From: Thermomucor indicae-seudaticae
Lineage: Eukaryota > Mucoromycota > Mucoromycetes > Mucorales > Lichtheimiaceae
Assembly: GCA_000787465.1 (NCBI GenBank)
Contig: JSYX01000058.1
Location: forward strand, 1 to 30,882
Length of the DNA stretch: 30,882 bases
Reading direction: 5' to 3'
Each line of letters opens with the position of its first letter. The first letter of the stretch is position 1. This document shows positions 21,428-30,319 of this stretch, piece by piece. The notes under the pieces are model-generated. The model did no database searches and was not told the DNA's origin. It saw only the letters and a program-made list of their open reading frames with translations. The position numbers and the translations under genes are program-made.

Positions 21428-22408
21428 ATGAGCAATCCAGTACAGGAACGACCAATTGTTTTCATGGACATTTCCATTGGCGACGTACCAGTGGGTCGCT
21501 TAAAGATGGAGCTTTACTCGGATATTGTTCCAAAGACTGCAGAAAATTTCAGGTAAGTATAAAATGTCTAAAGAGCGCGTACGGGATTGGATGGATTGCT
21601 TGACTGACTAAATGATCATCTTTTTGTTGACAGACAACTATGCACAGGTGAATTCAAGTGCGTATAGATAGACAACACTTTTGCAAGAACCGCTATTAGG
21701 GATGTAACTCACGCGATTGTTATGCTGTATACAGGAGAAATGGTGTTCCGCAAGGTTACAAAAACAGCCTGTTCCACAGGTAACGAAACGAACCTAGTCA
21801 GTTCCTGCTAAAAATATGTTGATCTTATGACCGTTTACTGGTAGAGTTATCAAGGACTTTATGGTGCAAGGTGGTGATTTTGTCAAGGTAAATGTGTTGT
21901 ATTGTTTACCGATGCACAGCTTTTAATCGTAACATCTATTTGCATAGGGCGACGGCACAGGGTCTATGAGCATTTACGGCGAAAAATTCGAAGACGAAAA
22001 CTTTATAGCGAAGCATTCTCAAGCAGGCCTACTCTCAATGGTAAATAGAAGTCCACGTAATAGCATACAAGTAGATTCGGTAGTGAACACATTTTTTGCT
22101 TGCTTTTCTATTAGGCAAACTCGGGACCAAACACCAACGGATGCCAGTTCTTTATCACTTGCGACAAGTGCGAATTCTTGGATGGCAAACACGTTGTCTT
22201 CGGTCACCTCGTTGATGGATTGCTTACCCTGCGCAAAATCGGTATGGAAAAGGCGCATTTTCGCAAAGCCTTATTGTTACCAGTAGCGTAGACTGATGTT
22301 ACCTTATTTCATGCGTTGTAGAAAACGTAGCGACGGGGCAAAACAATCGCCCTAAATTACCGGTTCGCATTACAGGTAATCCGCGTTTATTCCTGCATTA
22401 TAGAATGA
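21428..22408 (+). CDS. PPIH: peptidyl-prolyl cis-trans isomerase H (U4/U6 snRNP cyclophilin)
   Basis: Exons: 21428-21552, 21634-21657, 21735-21779, 21845-21887, 21948-22040, 22115-22241, 22322-22375 and 22404-22408, 171 residues. It is a single cyclophilin domain: [31 protein letters not shown] (catalytic Arg65, Phe70, Gln73), [16 protein letters not shown] and [23 protein letters not shown]. It matches the PPIH subfamily (short N-terminus, [13 protein letters not shown] insert, [15 protein letters not shown]), which binds PRP4/PRP3 of the U4/U6-U5 tri-snRNP. The tryptophan that contacts cyclosporin in CypA and PPIH is Phe131 here (CEFLDGKH). The final five-base coding exon (Glu, stop) is uncertain. 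A read-through of the last donor would instead add about 17 unrelated residues. Confidence 0.92.
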
Positions 22409-23237
22409 TGAATGCAGTGCTGATATAATGGTGTCCAGAATGTGGGCAGATGTAGATAGACAGACTCCAGCAGCCCGATTGAATTAAGAAGCAGTTGTGG
22501 CAATAAAACAATTGTACATTTACCCTGTAGCACCAATCACTTCCTAACTTCCGCATATCGAATACTTCTGAATATATGCACCAGACTGCTGCATAAGCTA
22601 GCATGTTTTACCATCATTTGGCCTATGGTTGTCGTGGATTGATCTTAGATACACATATATAGAGTATTCAAGGACAAGAAGCGCTCTGACGAGGCCTTTT
22701 CGACACGGGAACAGCAGAGATGAACATGGATCTATCGCCAAAATGAGCACATCCTGTGCAATATTTTTGTCTCGTTTTGGTGGGAAGGATCAAGTACTTG
22801 TACAAGGTGAGAGTGCCGCTCGTCAATCTCATAGGTGGCAAAACAGGGAGTTCTGGTCTAGCCTCTTAATATCCTCCAAAAAAAGCGTTCTTTGTCACCC
22901 TCTTGCCGGGAGCGTCTGGCTGTGACAAGGCTGCTGATTCTCTTCATGCCATTTCCTTACGTCTTCCACACGCCACGGACCAGTGAGAAGCGAATTCGTC
23001 TTGCGGGTGTAGTACCCAGCGCTAGTGTTTCTTAGGGAGCCTGAGCTCGATAAGGATTTTCGGGCTCGGCTCGGTAATCTCGATAATGCTCACTGTATAA
23101 AGGAAGTTTCAGCGAAGTTCCAGCAGTGGAAACGTCACGTTCCGCTGTTACTCTCTTGCATTTTCCGCGAATTTTCGAAGTATAGGGCTGATGTATGCGC
23201 AACCAGCAGACCTCTAAGACGCGCTTGAGATGCCGTG
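22409..23237. other. intergenic DNA, no recognised gene
   Basis: The start of the transposon-rich region. A 98-codon open frame at 22629-22925 has no recognisable motif and reads like decayed sequence in several frames. I see no repeat or RNA gene. Confidence 0.4.
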
Positions 23238-24419
23238 CACTGCAAAAAATTAGACATTCCTCCCAAAATTCCACGGGCGGAACTTGTTGTACCACGTGGG
23301 CGTTCCGCACACGTTCTTCTTAACTTCCCACGGGAGGAACGTGAGCATCATAGCTGCTCAGTGAGTCAGCCAGGAATACTTTTAGTTACATAGACTCCCT
23401 ATACTCCTACATATTAACGACTATTACCAATATGCGCAAATACGCTCATCGGCACCCGAATTGCAAGTACGAAGGAAAACACTTTATTCTGCTATGTAAA
23501 GTTTCATGCTGTTTGCATATTGTATGACTAATAATAAATCAGACAACATCTTGATTTGAGCATAGTGCAACCGGAGTTACCAAAATAAAAAGGCAGTCCA
23601 CACGCTCACTGCACCGTGCACTTACATAATATGAAATCTCATGTGTAAATCAACATCAACGTGTAGGGAACATAGAATTCCTGCAGGGAGGAACGTGGGC
23701 GGAACGTGTAGGGAATAGGCGTCGCAATCTGACGCGCGGGTCGACCCGGGTCGATTTTTCTGACCCGTCGATCCGTCTATGAGCCGCCTATGGGAAAGGA
23801 CTACCTCTCCTATTAGCACAACTTGAGAGTCGACATCTCTGAATGGCAATGAGCAGATGCATAATACGACACTAACTGTCCATTCCAACTGGTGTCGAAA
23901 CAAAACGGTAGGAGATACATGGCATAAAGGCAGAATACACAGCAATTTCTGCTTCCAGACGTCCCAAATATTGAAACGGCGACAGCATTGACAACTTTTT
24001 CCACGGACCAAATTTTGAAAGAGGTGTTGGGAGAGCACTGAGATCTTTTCCCGTGGACTAAATTTTGAGACGGGATTGATCAGAAAAAAGTCTCGAATTT
24101 TGGGGCCATATTGAGATGTCACATTTTTGCGATGTCCGTAGCGGCAAGCAGCGCCACTGCAAAACATCCATTGAATTAGTGCTTTCTCTTATCATTTCAT
24201 CTCATCACAAAACATGAACATCCTGTAAAGCACTTGAAACTCTCTGTTTCTTACAGTATGCACCATGAAATTCCGCCAATTGTGGCATTGGCATCTAATC
24301 GCCTATTGCAATCTCATAAAGAGCTGGCCCGTCTGACCAGACCCGACCCGTCAAATTGCGACCCCTAGTAGGGAACATACAATTACTGCCGGGAGGAACG
24401 TCTAATTTTTTTTGCAGTG
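23238..24419. mobile_element. CACTA-like non-autonomous element, interrupted by a hAT-like element
   Basis: Long terminal inverted repeats: CACTGCAAAAAATTAGAC, then RTTCCTCCC, at the left; the same with two extra A at the right (about 28 bp, one substitution). CACTG/CACTA ends are typical of the CACTA (EnSpm) superfamily. The 3-bp flanks are GTG and GTA, so the expected 3-bp duplication is imperfect. Inside, a unit of about 45 bp beginning GTGTAGGGAACATA is repeated in tandem (from 23661 and 23706). GGAACGTG / GGGAGGAAC words recur throughout. Without the nested 652-bp element it is about 520 bp and encodes no transposase. Confidence 0.7.
23716..24367. mobile_element. hAT-like non-autonomous element nested in the CACTA-like element
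   Basis: Left terminus TAGGCGTCGCAATCTGACG; right terminus inverted, TAGGGGTCGCAATTTGACG (17 of 19 identical). It is flanked by a perfect 8-bp target duplication GTAGGGAA (23708-23715 and 24368-24375). Subterminal regions reiterate GACCCG/CGGGTC, including the palindrome GGGTCGACCC. No transposase was recognised in the 652 bp. It interrupts the second copy of the host element's tandem unit, so it is the younger insertion. Confidence 0.85.
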
Positions 24420-24775
24420 GTAGTGCTGCTGTGCAGAGGGAAACTGTTGGGATGTTGCCAGCCAAAATGTCGAGAGACGCAACTTGTGGAATATCTCTGC
24501 TATTTTGAGGTATTACATGTGCCCAGGGTATGTCCGATTCAGTATGCCGTACACAGATTGCACGCGGTATGTGTCTGCGTCCGACACATACTCTCGTACA
24601 GTCTTCCTCCGATTTTTCACCCCCGGTTTTTTTCCGTCCTCGAATCTTTCAGCTTTCATTGAAGATCAATCTGCTTTTTTCATTTTTCCGTCAGGAAAAT
24701 GACCCGTAAAAAATCGGGGTTAACGTATATATAGGCTTTATTGCTTTTTATTTAAGGCAATTTGCACCCTTTATT

Positions 24776-24991
24776 TTATTTTTTCGACGTGCCAGTTTGA
24801 GCATTTTCTTCATACTTGCGTTTGAACATTTTCGATATCGACGTCTCGTTTGGTGCTTTTGGGATATTGAATTCTGTCTTTGAGCACTAGACTAGTTGTA
24901 CGTCTGTCAAATGGGGCTCCTTCACTGTTCGCTGGACCGATAATTCTCGCTGACCCTCGTTGCACTTAACATATTTCTTTGGCGTAGTCAT
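24776..24991 (-). CDS. possible small spliced gene inside the pogo-like element
   Basis: An ATG at 24991 opens MTTPKKYVKCNEGQRELSVQ and continues to 24902 without a stop. Another frame downstream reads EFNIPKAPNETSISKMFKRK and ends GTSKK and stop at 24776. A TATATAAATAAA box (25042-25053, minus strand) lies about 50 bp upstream of the ATG. Joining the two parts needs an intron whose donor I cannot fix; candidates give 39-84 nt. I do not recognise the roughly 55-70 residue product. It may be a leftover of the element's own protein. Confidence 0.3.
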
Positions 24992-25041
24992 TTCAATGAA
25001 GTGTTCAAAGAAAGCAGTTCACGTCAATGGAACAAAGCAGC

Positions 25042-25053
25042 TTTATTTATATA
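25042..25053 (-). promoter_or_regulatory. TATA-box-like sequence for the small element gene
   Basis: TATATAAATAAA on the minus strand, about 50 bp upstream of the ATG at 24991. The motif is seen directly; promoter use is inferred. Confidence 0.35.
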
Positions 25054-25524
25054 TTTGACCAATTGCTCAAAAGAACTTCGGCGTACTTTCCATATTATTC
25101 CTAGCGATCTTTGCGGCAGATAGCAGCAATATACTAGAAGTGCTTTTGTTATCTGGAAGGCGCTGGAATGCCACTTATTGCGATCGCCGCTTAAATGTTC
25201 TTCCAGGTTCCTGATTCTCGATTTTTTTCAGCCCTCAGATTTTTCTGCTCTGGCCGAGAAAAATCCGCGGCGGAAAAAAGCGGGGGATGACTGTATGCGG
25301 TACGGATATGACACATTTTCCAAGTTGAAGGGACATAGAAGACATCAACAGATAACTCGTGCCACTGATTAAAACTGTGCTGTCAGGAAACGCATGGGTG
25401 GCCATTCTTGCGTAAGTTCATACCTGACCGAGGACTTTCTTCTCTTGCTCAGCTGGACTCTCAGTTCATTTAGAATACTCTGGATCGCCGACAGATATGC
25501 CGAGCTTGAAAATTCGATTTAATG

Positions 25525-26556
25525 ATAGAGATCTGGCCAAAAAGAACCATTCCTTACTTTTTGCTTCCTGCTGCTTCACACAGAGCTTCCAGCGACATTC
25601 TGACTTGATAAACTATAAGAATACACTTCCGGAAACACGATTCTGTCTTTTTCTGATGGTCTTCACTTATTATTTTTGATTGATGAAGGAACAAAAAGGT
25701 GGTAGAAAAATGGCCAGGATTACGGAGCTTGAAACTTAAGTTTTATTCTAGATCGTCCATGTCCATGGCGTCCACTGCATTTGCATCTTCGCTTTCACTC
25801 TCTGAAATTTCGTCGTCGCCGGCTGATCCTTGCTCTAAATCCTGAAGATACTATCTACGGTACTCTTGATTCTCTTTGAGGGACTTGTTCCATAAGAGAT
25901 CAGCTGGATCGGCTTAAGTTCAGCGAATAGCTGAAATCTAGGTCGCGAAGATATCCACAAAGAGTCCTGCCAGCAACAACGAAACCCAAGTTGAAAGCTC
26001 CATTCCGATGATACGTGAGTTTAGGGTCACGCCGTTTTGGTTGACTTTCATAATAACTTTCGCCAACGGCTGTGACGAACTTTGGGTTGAGCTGCTTTTT
26101 CTGACGCTCAATCTTCTTCAACTGATCGCGCATTTTGTCCTCATTGCTGCAACGTATTGCCTCCTGCGCGACCGTCTCAGATAAGCCGGTAGCCTCAGCA
26201 AGGCGCTTGCGCTTCGAGAATCTCCCTCGACTTTGGTCTCACGTTATGAGCCTCCAAGTACCGGTGAACCCTGACGACCATCTTGAATTCATTTTCAGTC
26301 AGAGGAGCTCCATCACGTATAAATGGGTCGCGAGTCATAATAGAGAGTTAATATTTTACAAGAAGGCGTATTAAAGAGAGAGGAACGTTTTTCACTTAAA
26401 AGCCAGAAGGCACTTTCTGATAAGAATAACGAGTTGTCTTAAGAGCCAAAAACAACCGTCAAATTGCGGAATGGATCTTTTTGACCAGATCTCTATTTCG
26501 ATTTAGTGATCACTTTTCGGATGAGCACCCCCGACCGTTAAATCGAGCGCCTACTG
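25525..26556. mobile_element. decayed TA-inserting transposon with subterminal inverted repeats
   Basis: A 29-bp sequence, ATAGAGATCTGG-Y-CAAAAAG-followed by CCATTCC, occurs at 25525-25553 and inverted at 26468-26496 (27 of 29 identical). The right terminus reads inward CAGTAGGCGCTCGATTTAAC next to TA (26557-26558), like a Tc1/mariner or pogo end. A matching left terminus was not found, so the left end is lost or diverged. It encloses a broken transposase-like reading frame. Confidence 0.5.
25743..26318 (-). pseudogene. broken transposase-like gene with helix-turn-helix relic
   Basis: Reading the minus strand across frame changes gives LTENEFKMVVRVHRYLEAHN, then KRKRLAEATGLSETVAQEAI, then a basic/charged stretch. 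After a further break there is an acidic C-terminus ending VDAMDMDDLE and stop at 25743. The RLAEATGLSETV segment resembles the helix-turn-helix of IS630/Tc1-type transposases. At least two frame shifts and internal stops mark it as dead. No DDE catalytic motif was seen. Confidence 0.45.
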
Positions 26557-27106
26557 TAACTGGTTTTCTCCACATGCAATAGGAACAAAGACGGAAGACA
26601 TTCAAATTGCCCATTTTACTGACTAGGCTTCTGTTTGGGCCACACAAGGACGGAAATTCTTTCTGCACAGTTAGAGAAGACACGCATCAAAGCCGCTAAA
26701 ATGGTTAATAAGTACAAGGACAATCTGCAGCAACGCTCAGATGGTAAAGCTAGTACCATTTCCGTTCTTTATCACGCTCGGATTATGCACCCATGGGCAA
26801 CGCAAACAACTCAGAGTTCCCAAAGTAATTTCAATCTGTTATTTGCGGTGCGATGTGATCTAGGCTAAGATCATAACTTCTGTTATGAGCTTAACTTTTA
26901 TGTCTGTTCTCATCCCAGTTGACAACAGCGACGATGCCTGTGATTAGAAGTCTTCAGAGCAGTATAAATAGAGTAGATATGTTACTTTAATAACCGATAC
27001 ATTTTGTCTCATCTGCTCTTTGGGTTTTATCCTTACTTTTTATCGCGATATCTGATAACTGTCATATAATCATGTCTTCCGAAAATTTTTTCAAAGAAAA
27101 ACACGG
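26557..27106. other. intergenic DNA with decayed coding remnant
   Basis: An open frame at 26635-26868 (QLEKTRIKAAKMVNKYKDNL) is basic and helical, vaguely like the C-terminal part of retroelement integrases, but too short to assign. A hairpin lies at 26866-26892: TAAGATCATAAC / GTTATGAGCTTA, 11 of 12 paired, 4-nt loop. Confidence 0.35.
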
Positions 27107-27108
27107 TA

Positions 27109-28219
27109 CAGTGTGACCCCGCCTAATGAAACGGCTCAATTCCTAGAAATTTGTTGCAATAGCCGAGGGTTGCAATGGAGTGAAGTTGCCGCTGTTTTAG
27201 TTTCCGATTTTGTATCCATCAACTATTCCACAAGCCCATTCTTTATTTGAGCATCGTCGAAGAAGCAGACATGTCCAGATATCCTCGGACCTCATTTTCC
27301 ATGAAGGCATTCATATAGTCAGATGCTGATAACCATTTCCTAAAACGATATGCTATTAACAATAATAGAACAACAATGAAACCCAAAGGAAAGACCATCC
27401 CGCCATGCAAACAAATCTTGCTTATAGTTGTACTCGAAGGTTCATCTGAGCCCCCTATTTGAGAATTGAAAGACCGCAAATTTCTTTTCATCTCGAACTT
27501 TGCCCTTTTCTGACCACATCCTTCTTTCCACTTTTTTCTCTTTGCCAGAGGACATTACGTGTTCACTTTCAGTTACAGAGTCTCGCAACTTCGTCACAAA
27601 CTTCCACACAACATTTGTACGCTAGCGGTGCGAATGGCGCAACTTGATGCTGCTGAATTGCAAAAAGCGAGATCATGTTGACAGACATTGTGATGAATCG
27701 TTTTGCCATTCCGGCAACATACGTTCGCAGCAGCACCACAAATATGTTTTATACCTATGGATGCTCTTGGCGAAAAATCTTCGTGCTTCTTCTCGGGAGG
27801 AAAGGCGTCCATTGTCCGGGTGGTCAGATTTGCGCAGATGAACAATTACGTCATGGCGTTGCGCCTCTCCGAAATGAAATTTTGGGTATGTGGGTCACAT
27901 GTGTACTTAGGAAGGACTGGCTCTAGACTAATGCTGGTCAGGTGGGCGGAAGACTGGACACAAGGGAAAGTGGACGGTCTTTAATTTGTTAATTGAATAT
28001 GGTAGATAAGGGCTGTCGCTGTTTTCGGCCAGTATGAAAGCAGTAGAACGATAAGTATGGCGTGTACCTCTGAAACGGCGTACGGAGCTATTCCAACATG
28101 GAGCCAACGGTGTTGCAAATTGCGGAAGGCTGGGAAGTTGCATTGGCTTTATACATTTCCAGGGATTCCTGAAACTCGGTTGCAATAGGCCGGGTGTTGC
28201 AATAGGTGGGGTACCACTG
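27109..28219. mobile_element. pogo/Tc1-mariner-like element next to the orphan gene
   Basis: Left terminus CAGTGTGACCCCGCCTAATG; right terminus inverted, CAGTGGTACCCCACCTATTG (about 75% identical over 24 bp). It is flanked by TA at 27107-27108 and 28220-28221. Subterminal TTGCAATAG-type motifs recur near both ends. No DDE transposase is recognised in the 1111 bp. The interior open frames include a minus-strand one (27491-27243) with a clear hydrophobic segment, MVFPLGFIVVLLLLIAYRF, which could be a membrane-spanning exon of unknown origin. The right end stops 46 bp before the ATG of the gene at 28267. Confidence 0.6.
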
Positions 28220-28266
28220 TAAGGCCGTTAGTTGTGCAACTTGTGTACTGCAGATGGACTAAAGAA

Positions 28267-29536
28267 ATGGCAGAGCTTGAAGAATACGTTGTAGGCACTA
28301 GGGCTGCGGGATTTCCGACCGACCGACTTGGCCAAGTCGGAACCCTAGTAGGCACAGCTGAACCCATGCTATCAGACTTCGTCCAGGCTTTTCAGTCCAA
28401 GATTGTAGAATGGACAACCATATACCAGGACTGGACAGGAGTGGCCTCCTAATGGGGTAGAAATTTCAAGGCAGTATTAGAGGAATTGCGACCAGATATC
28501 AAGCCAAAGCATGTTCCCAATGTCTACCGACATTACCCAAATGCTAATACTTCACGTATTTTCGTCATAGCCTTATGTGCCCAAAGTTGGTTTGGGATGG
28601 TATTTTCGAGACTGTAAGTTGATTAGTTCCACAGCTTTGATGCTTTTCATTGGCGTCAACTCTTGGACGCACAAAGATTGTGTCCGATCGAACCTACGCC
28701 ACGAAGAGCCAGCAGGTTTTAGCAGCTTATGCAACGCGCAGTGCCGATACGTTGATCTCGCTTGCTACGACATCTACAGACGAATAGCATTCCTGTAGAT
28801 CCTGCAAGCCCGGCGTCAACTGCTTCAAGCCTTGATGAGCACCCTCAGAGGAGGATTACAAGAGATCACGGGCGTCTTGAGCCATGTGAGGCTGTTGAGG
28901 ACCAGGTCGACAAGGTACGCAAGTAGAAATAATCCTAGTTCCACTATAGCATGCTAAATCATTCATAGTGGATCGAAAACGGCCGAGATATGAGCGCGTT
29001 CCTTTTTGGCTACAGGAACTCGTCAATTGCCGAAAACAAAAAGACATACAAATGCCTTTCCTCGTGCCGTGCTATGTAAGACCATCTGCTTTTCTGTCCT
29101 TGCCATTGTTCTCATAATTGACGGGACATCGTGTATAGATCGCTGATGCACGTTTATATATTTCCGCTGAACGTGGTCAACAGCGTTGCGGGCTTCCAGA
29201 ACGAGTTACGACTGGACCGTAACGACTCCTTCCCAGGTCTGCGGTCGCAGGCGGCCGACTGGTGCCAGGAAATCTACTCGGTAAAGATAATATGTCACAT
29301 TTTTTATGGTTACGTATACCAGGTTTTTTAACGCCACTTTATAGGCCCTGATGGCAGAGGACTTCAACTGCTGGCAGTTTGAGACCCTCCTTGCGAATTT
29401 CCGTCTTGAAGCGATCCGATGCCAGGACATCGAACTCTTGAGCATCGCAAGCATTATACAAGATATAGGACGTCCCCAGCATTTCGAAAACAGTGAAAGG
29501 ATGACCGAAGACACGTTTACAGAGGAACCTGGTTAA
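28267..29536 (+). CDS. unrecognised eight-exon gene reshaped by transposons
   Basis: Exons: 28267-28404, 28481-28512, 28571-28613, 28677-28715, 28780-28914, 28969-29075, 29139-29280 and 29345-29536. All are in phase, 275 residues. The seven introns are 54-76 nt with GT-AG ends, and intron 2 has a GCTAATAC branch site. Segments include LMCPKLVWDGIFET, DQVDKWIENGRDMSAFLFGY, NELRLDRNDSFPGLRSQAAD and LMAEDFNCWQFETLLANFRL. I recognise no domain, signal peptide or membrane segment and assign no function. Exon 1 contains a 49-bp hAT-like insertion (28299-28347) that with its duplication adds exactly 19 codons and no stop. The final codons TEEPG and the stop lie in the left terminus of a pogo-like element; without it the frame would end SMAIC. 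First-exon boundaries are the least certain, and the gene could be a long-lived pseudogene with intact splice sites. Confidence 0.55.
28299..28347. mobile_element. 49-bp hAT-like mini-insertion in an exon
   Basis: Termini TAGGGCTGCGG and AACCCTA are inverted. The core is CCGACCGACCGAC then TTGGCCAAGTCGG. A perfect 8-bp target duplication GTAGGCAC flanks it (28291-28298 and 28348-28355). It is among the shortest credible TIR insertions imaginable and cannot encode anything itself. It keeps the surrounding reading frame open. Confidence 0.8.
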
Positions 29537-30317
29537 TTTCAAGGCCAGTATTTTCGTTGAGACCTTGAAATTAACGGAGGCTGAAAATTACCGGGGTCCG
29601 TGCTTTGGATTCGAATGTGCAACTTCTGGCTGGTGCATTTGCCACATTGTTGGAACAATGACCTATTCCGCTTTTCTAAGCATGTTATGATAACAGACTG
29701 ATACTGCTGCGCTGCATCCGTTGAGTCTGTACGATGATACAATCAGAATAAAAACCATAGCGTTTCGGGAACCATCACAAAGCAGCTCTAGGGCTCTTAA
29801 CTGGGACTGGTCGTCCCGGGTACCGTCCCATTTATCGTCCCGTCGCGTCCCGCCCCATTAAGAGCCCTAAGCAGCTCTATAGGTGCAACGGGATAAGCAT
29901 TGGGAAAGAGGTTTTTTTCTGAAGTCGAGCTATATATGTTCCCTGTACAATCCGTAATGATGAAAATTGTCTCCGATTAATATAGCCTCTAGTACTTGTC
30001 ATTGGTAACAGTGAGAAAGCTCCTTTATCTGACCAGGAGAAAGTCTTTGACTATACATAGACTCAGATCAAGACGTCCAACAAAGTAAGACTTGCTGACG
30101 AACTTTTTGTCTGAACAAGAAATTTTTAGTTCTGCTTCTCAATCGGATTTCATTGGCTCATGCACCCCGGTTAAGGTTTTCAACCCCTTCAAGTCCCTTG
30201 AAAGTGAAATATAGAGGGAATGAAAATTCGCACTATGTTTTCTGGATATTTTGCAGAAAAACGTGAAAATAACGAGGGTCGAAAGCTGACGAGGGTGAAA
30301 TTAACGGGGTTCCTCTG
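29520..30317. mobile_element. pogo/Tc1-mariner-like element, interrupted by a hAT-like mini-insertion
   Basis: Left terminus CAGAGGAACCTGGTTAATTTC; right terminus inverted, CAGAGGAACCCCGTTAATTTC. It is flanked by TA (29518-29519 and 30318-30319). Near the right end three imperfect tandem motifs (GAAAATAACGAGGGT, CGAAAGCTGACGAGGGT, GAAATTAACGGGGT) look like subterminal transposase-binding repeats, and related motifs occur near the left end. No transposase is encoded. Length is 798 bp, including the 81-bp insertion at 29789. It inserted at the 3' end of the gene at 28267-29536. Confidence 0.7.
29789..29869. mobile_element. 81-bp hAT-like mini-insertion, GTCCC core
   Basis: Termini TAGGGCTCTTAA and TTAAGAGCCCTA are perfect inverted repeats. 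A perfect 8-bp target duplication AGCAGCTC flanks it (29781-29788 and 29870-29877). The core reiterates GTCCCG (TCGTCCCGGGTACCGTCCC). It is nested in the pogo-like element and therefore younger. Confidence 0.88.
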
Positions 30318-30319
30318 TA

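Larger units (their letters stand above)
24599..25293. mobile_element. pogo/Tc1-mariner-like element
   Basis: Left terminus CAGTCTTCCTCCGATTTTT and right terminus inverted, CAGTCATCCCCCGCTTTTTT. It is flanked by TA on both sides (24597-24598 and 25294-25295), the target duplication of Tc1/mariner elements; CAG starts are typical of the pogo group. Length is 695 bp. It contains a possible small minus-strand gene but no DDE catalytic domain. Confidence 0.65.

Noticed and set aside
248..28347. CRISPR-like spacing of short repeats
   Set aside because: Repeats are degenerate words without constant spacers, in a eukaryotic intron-rich genome.
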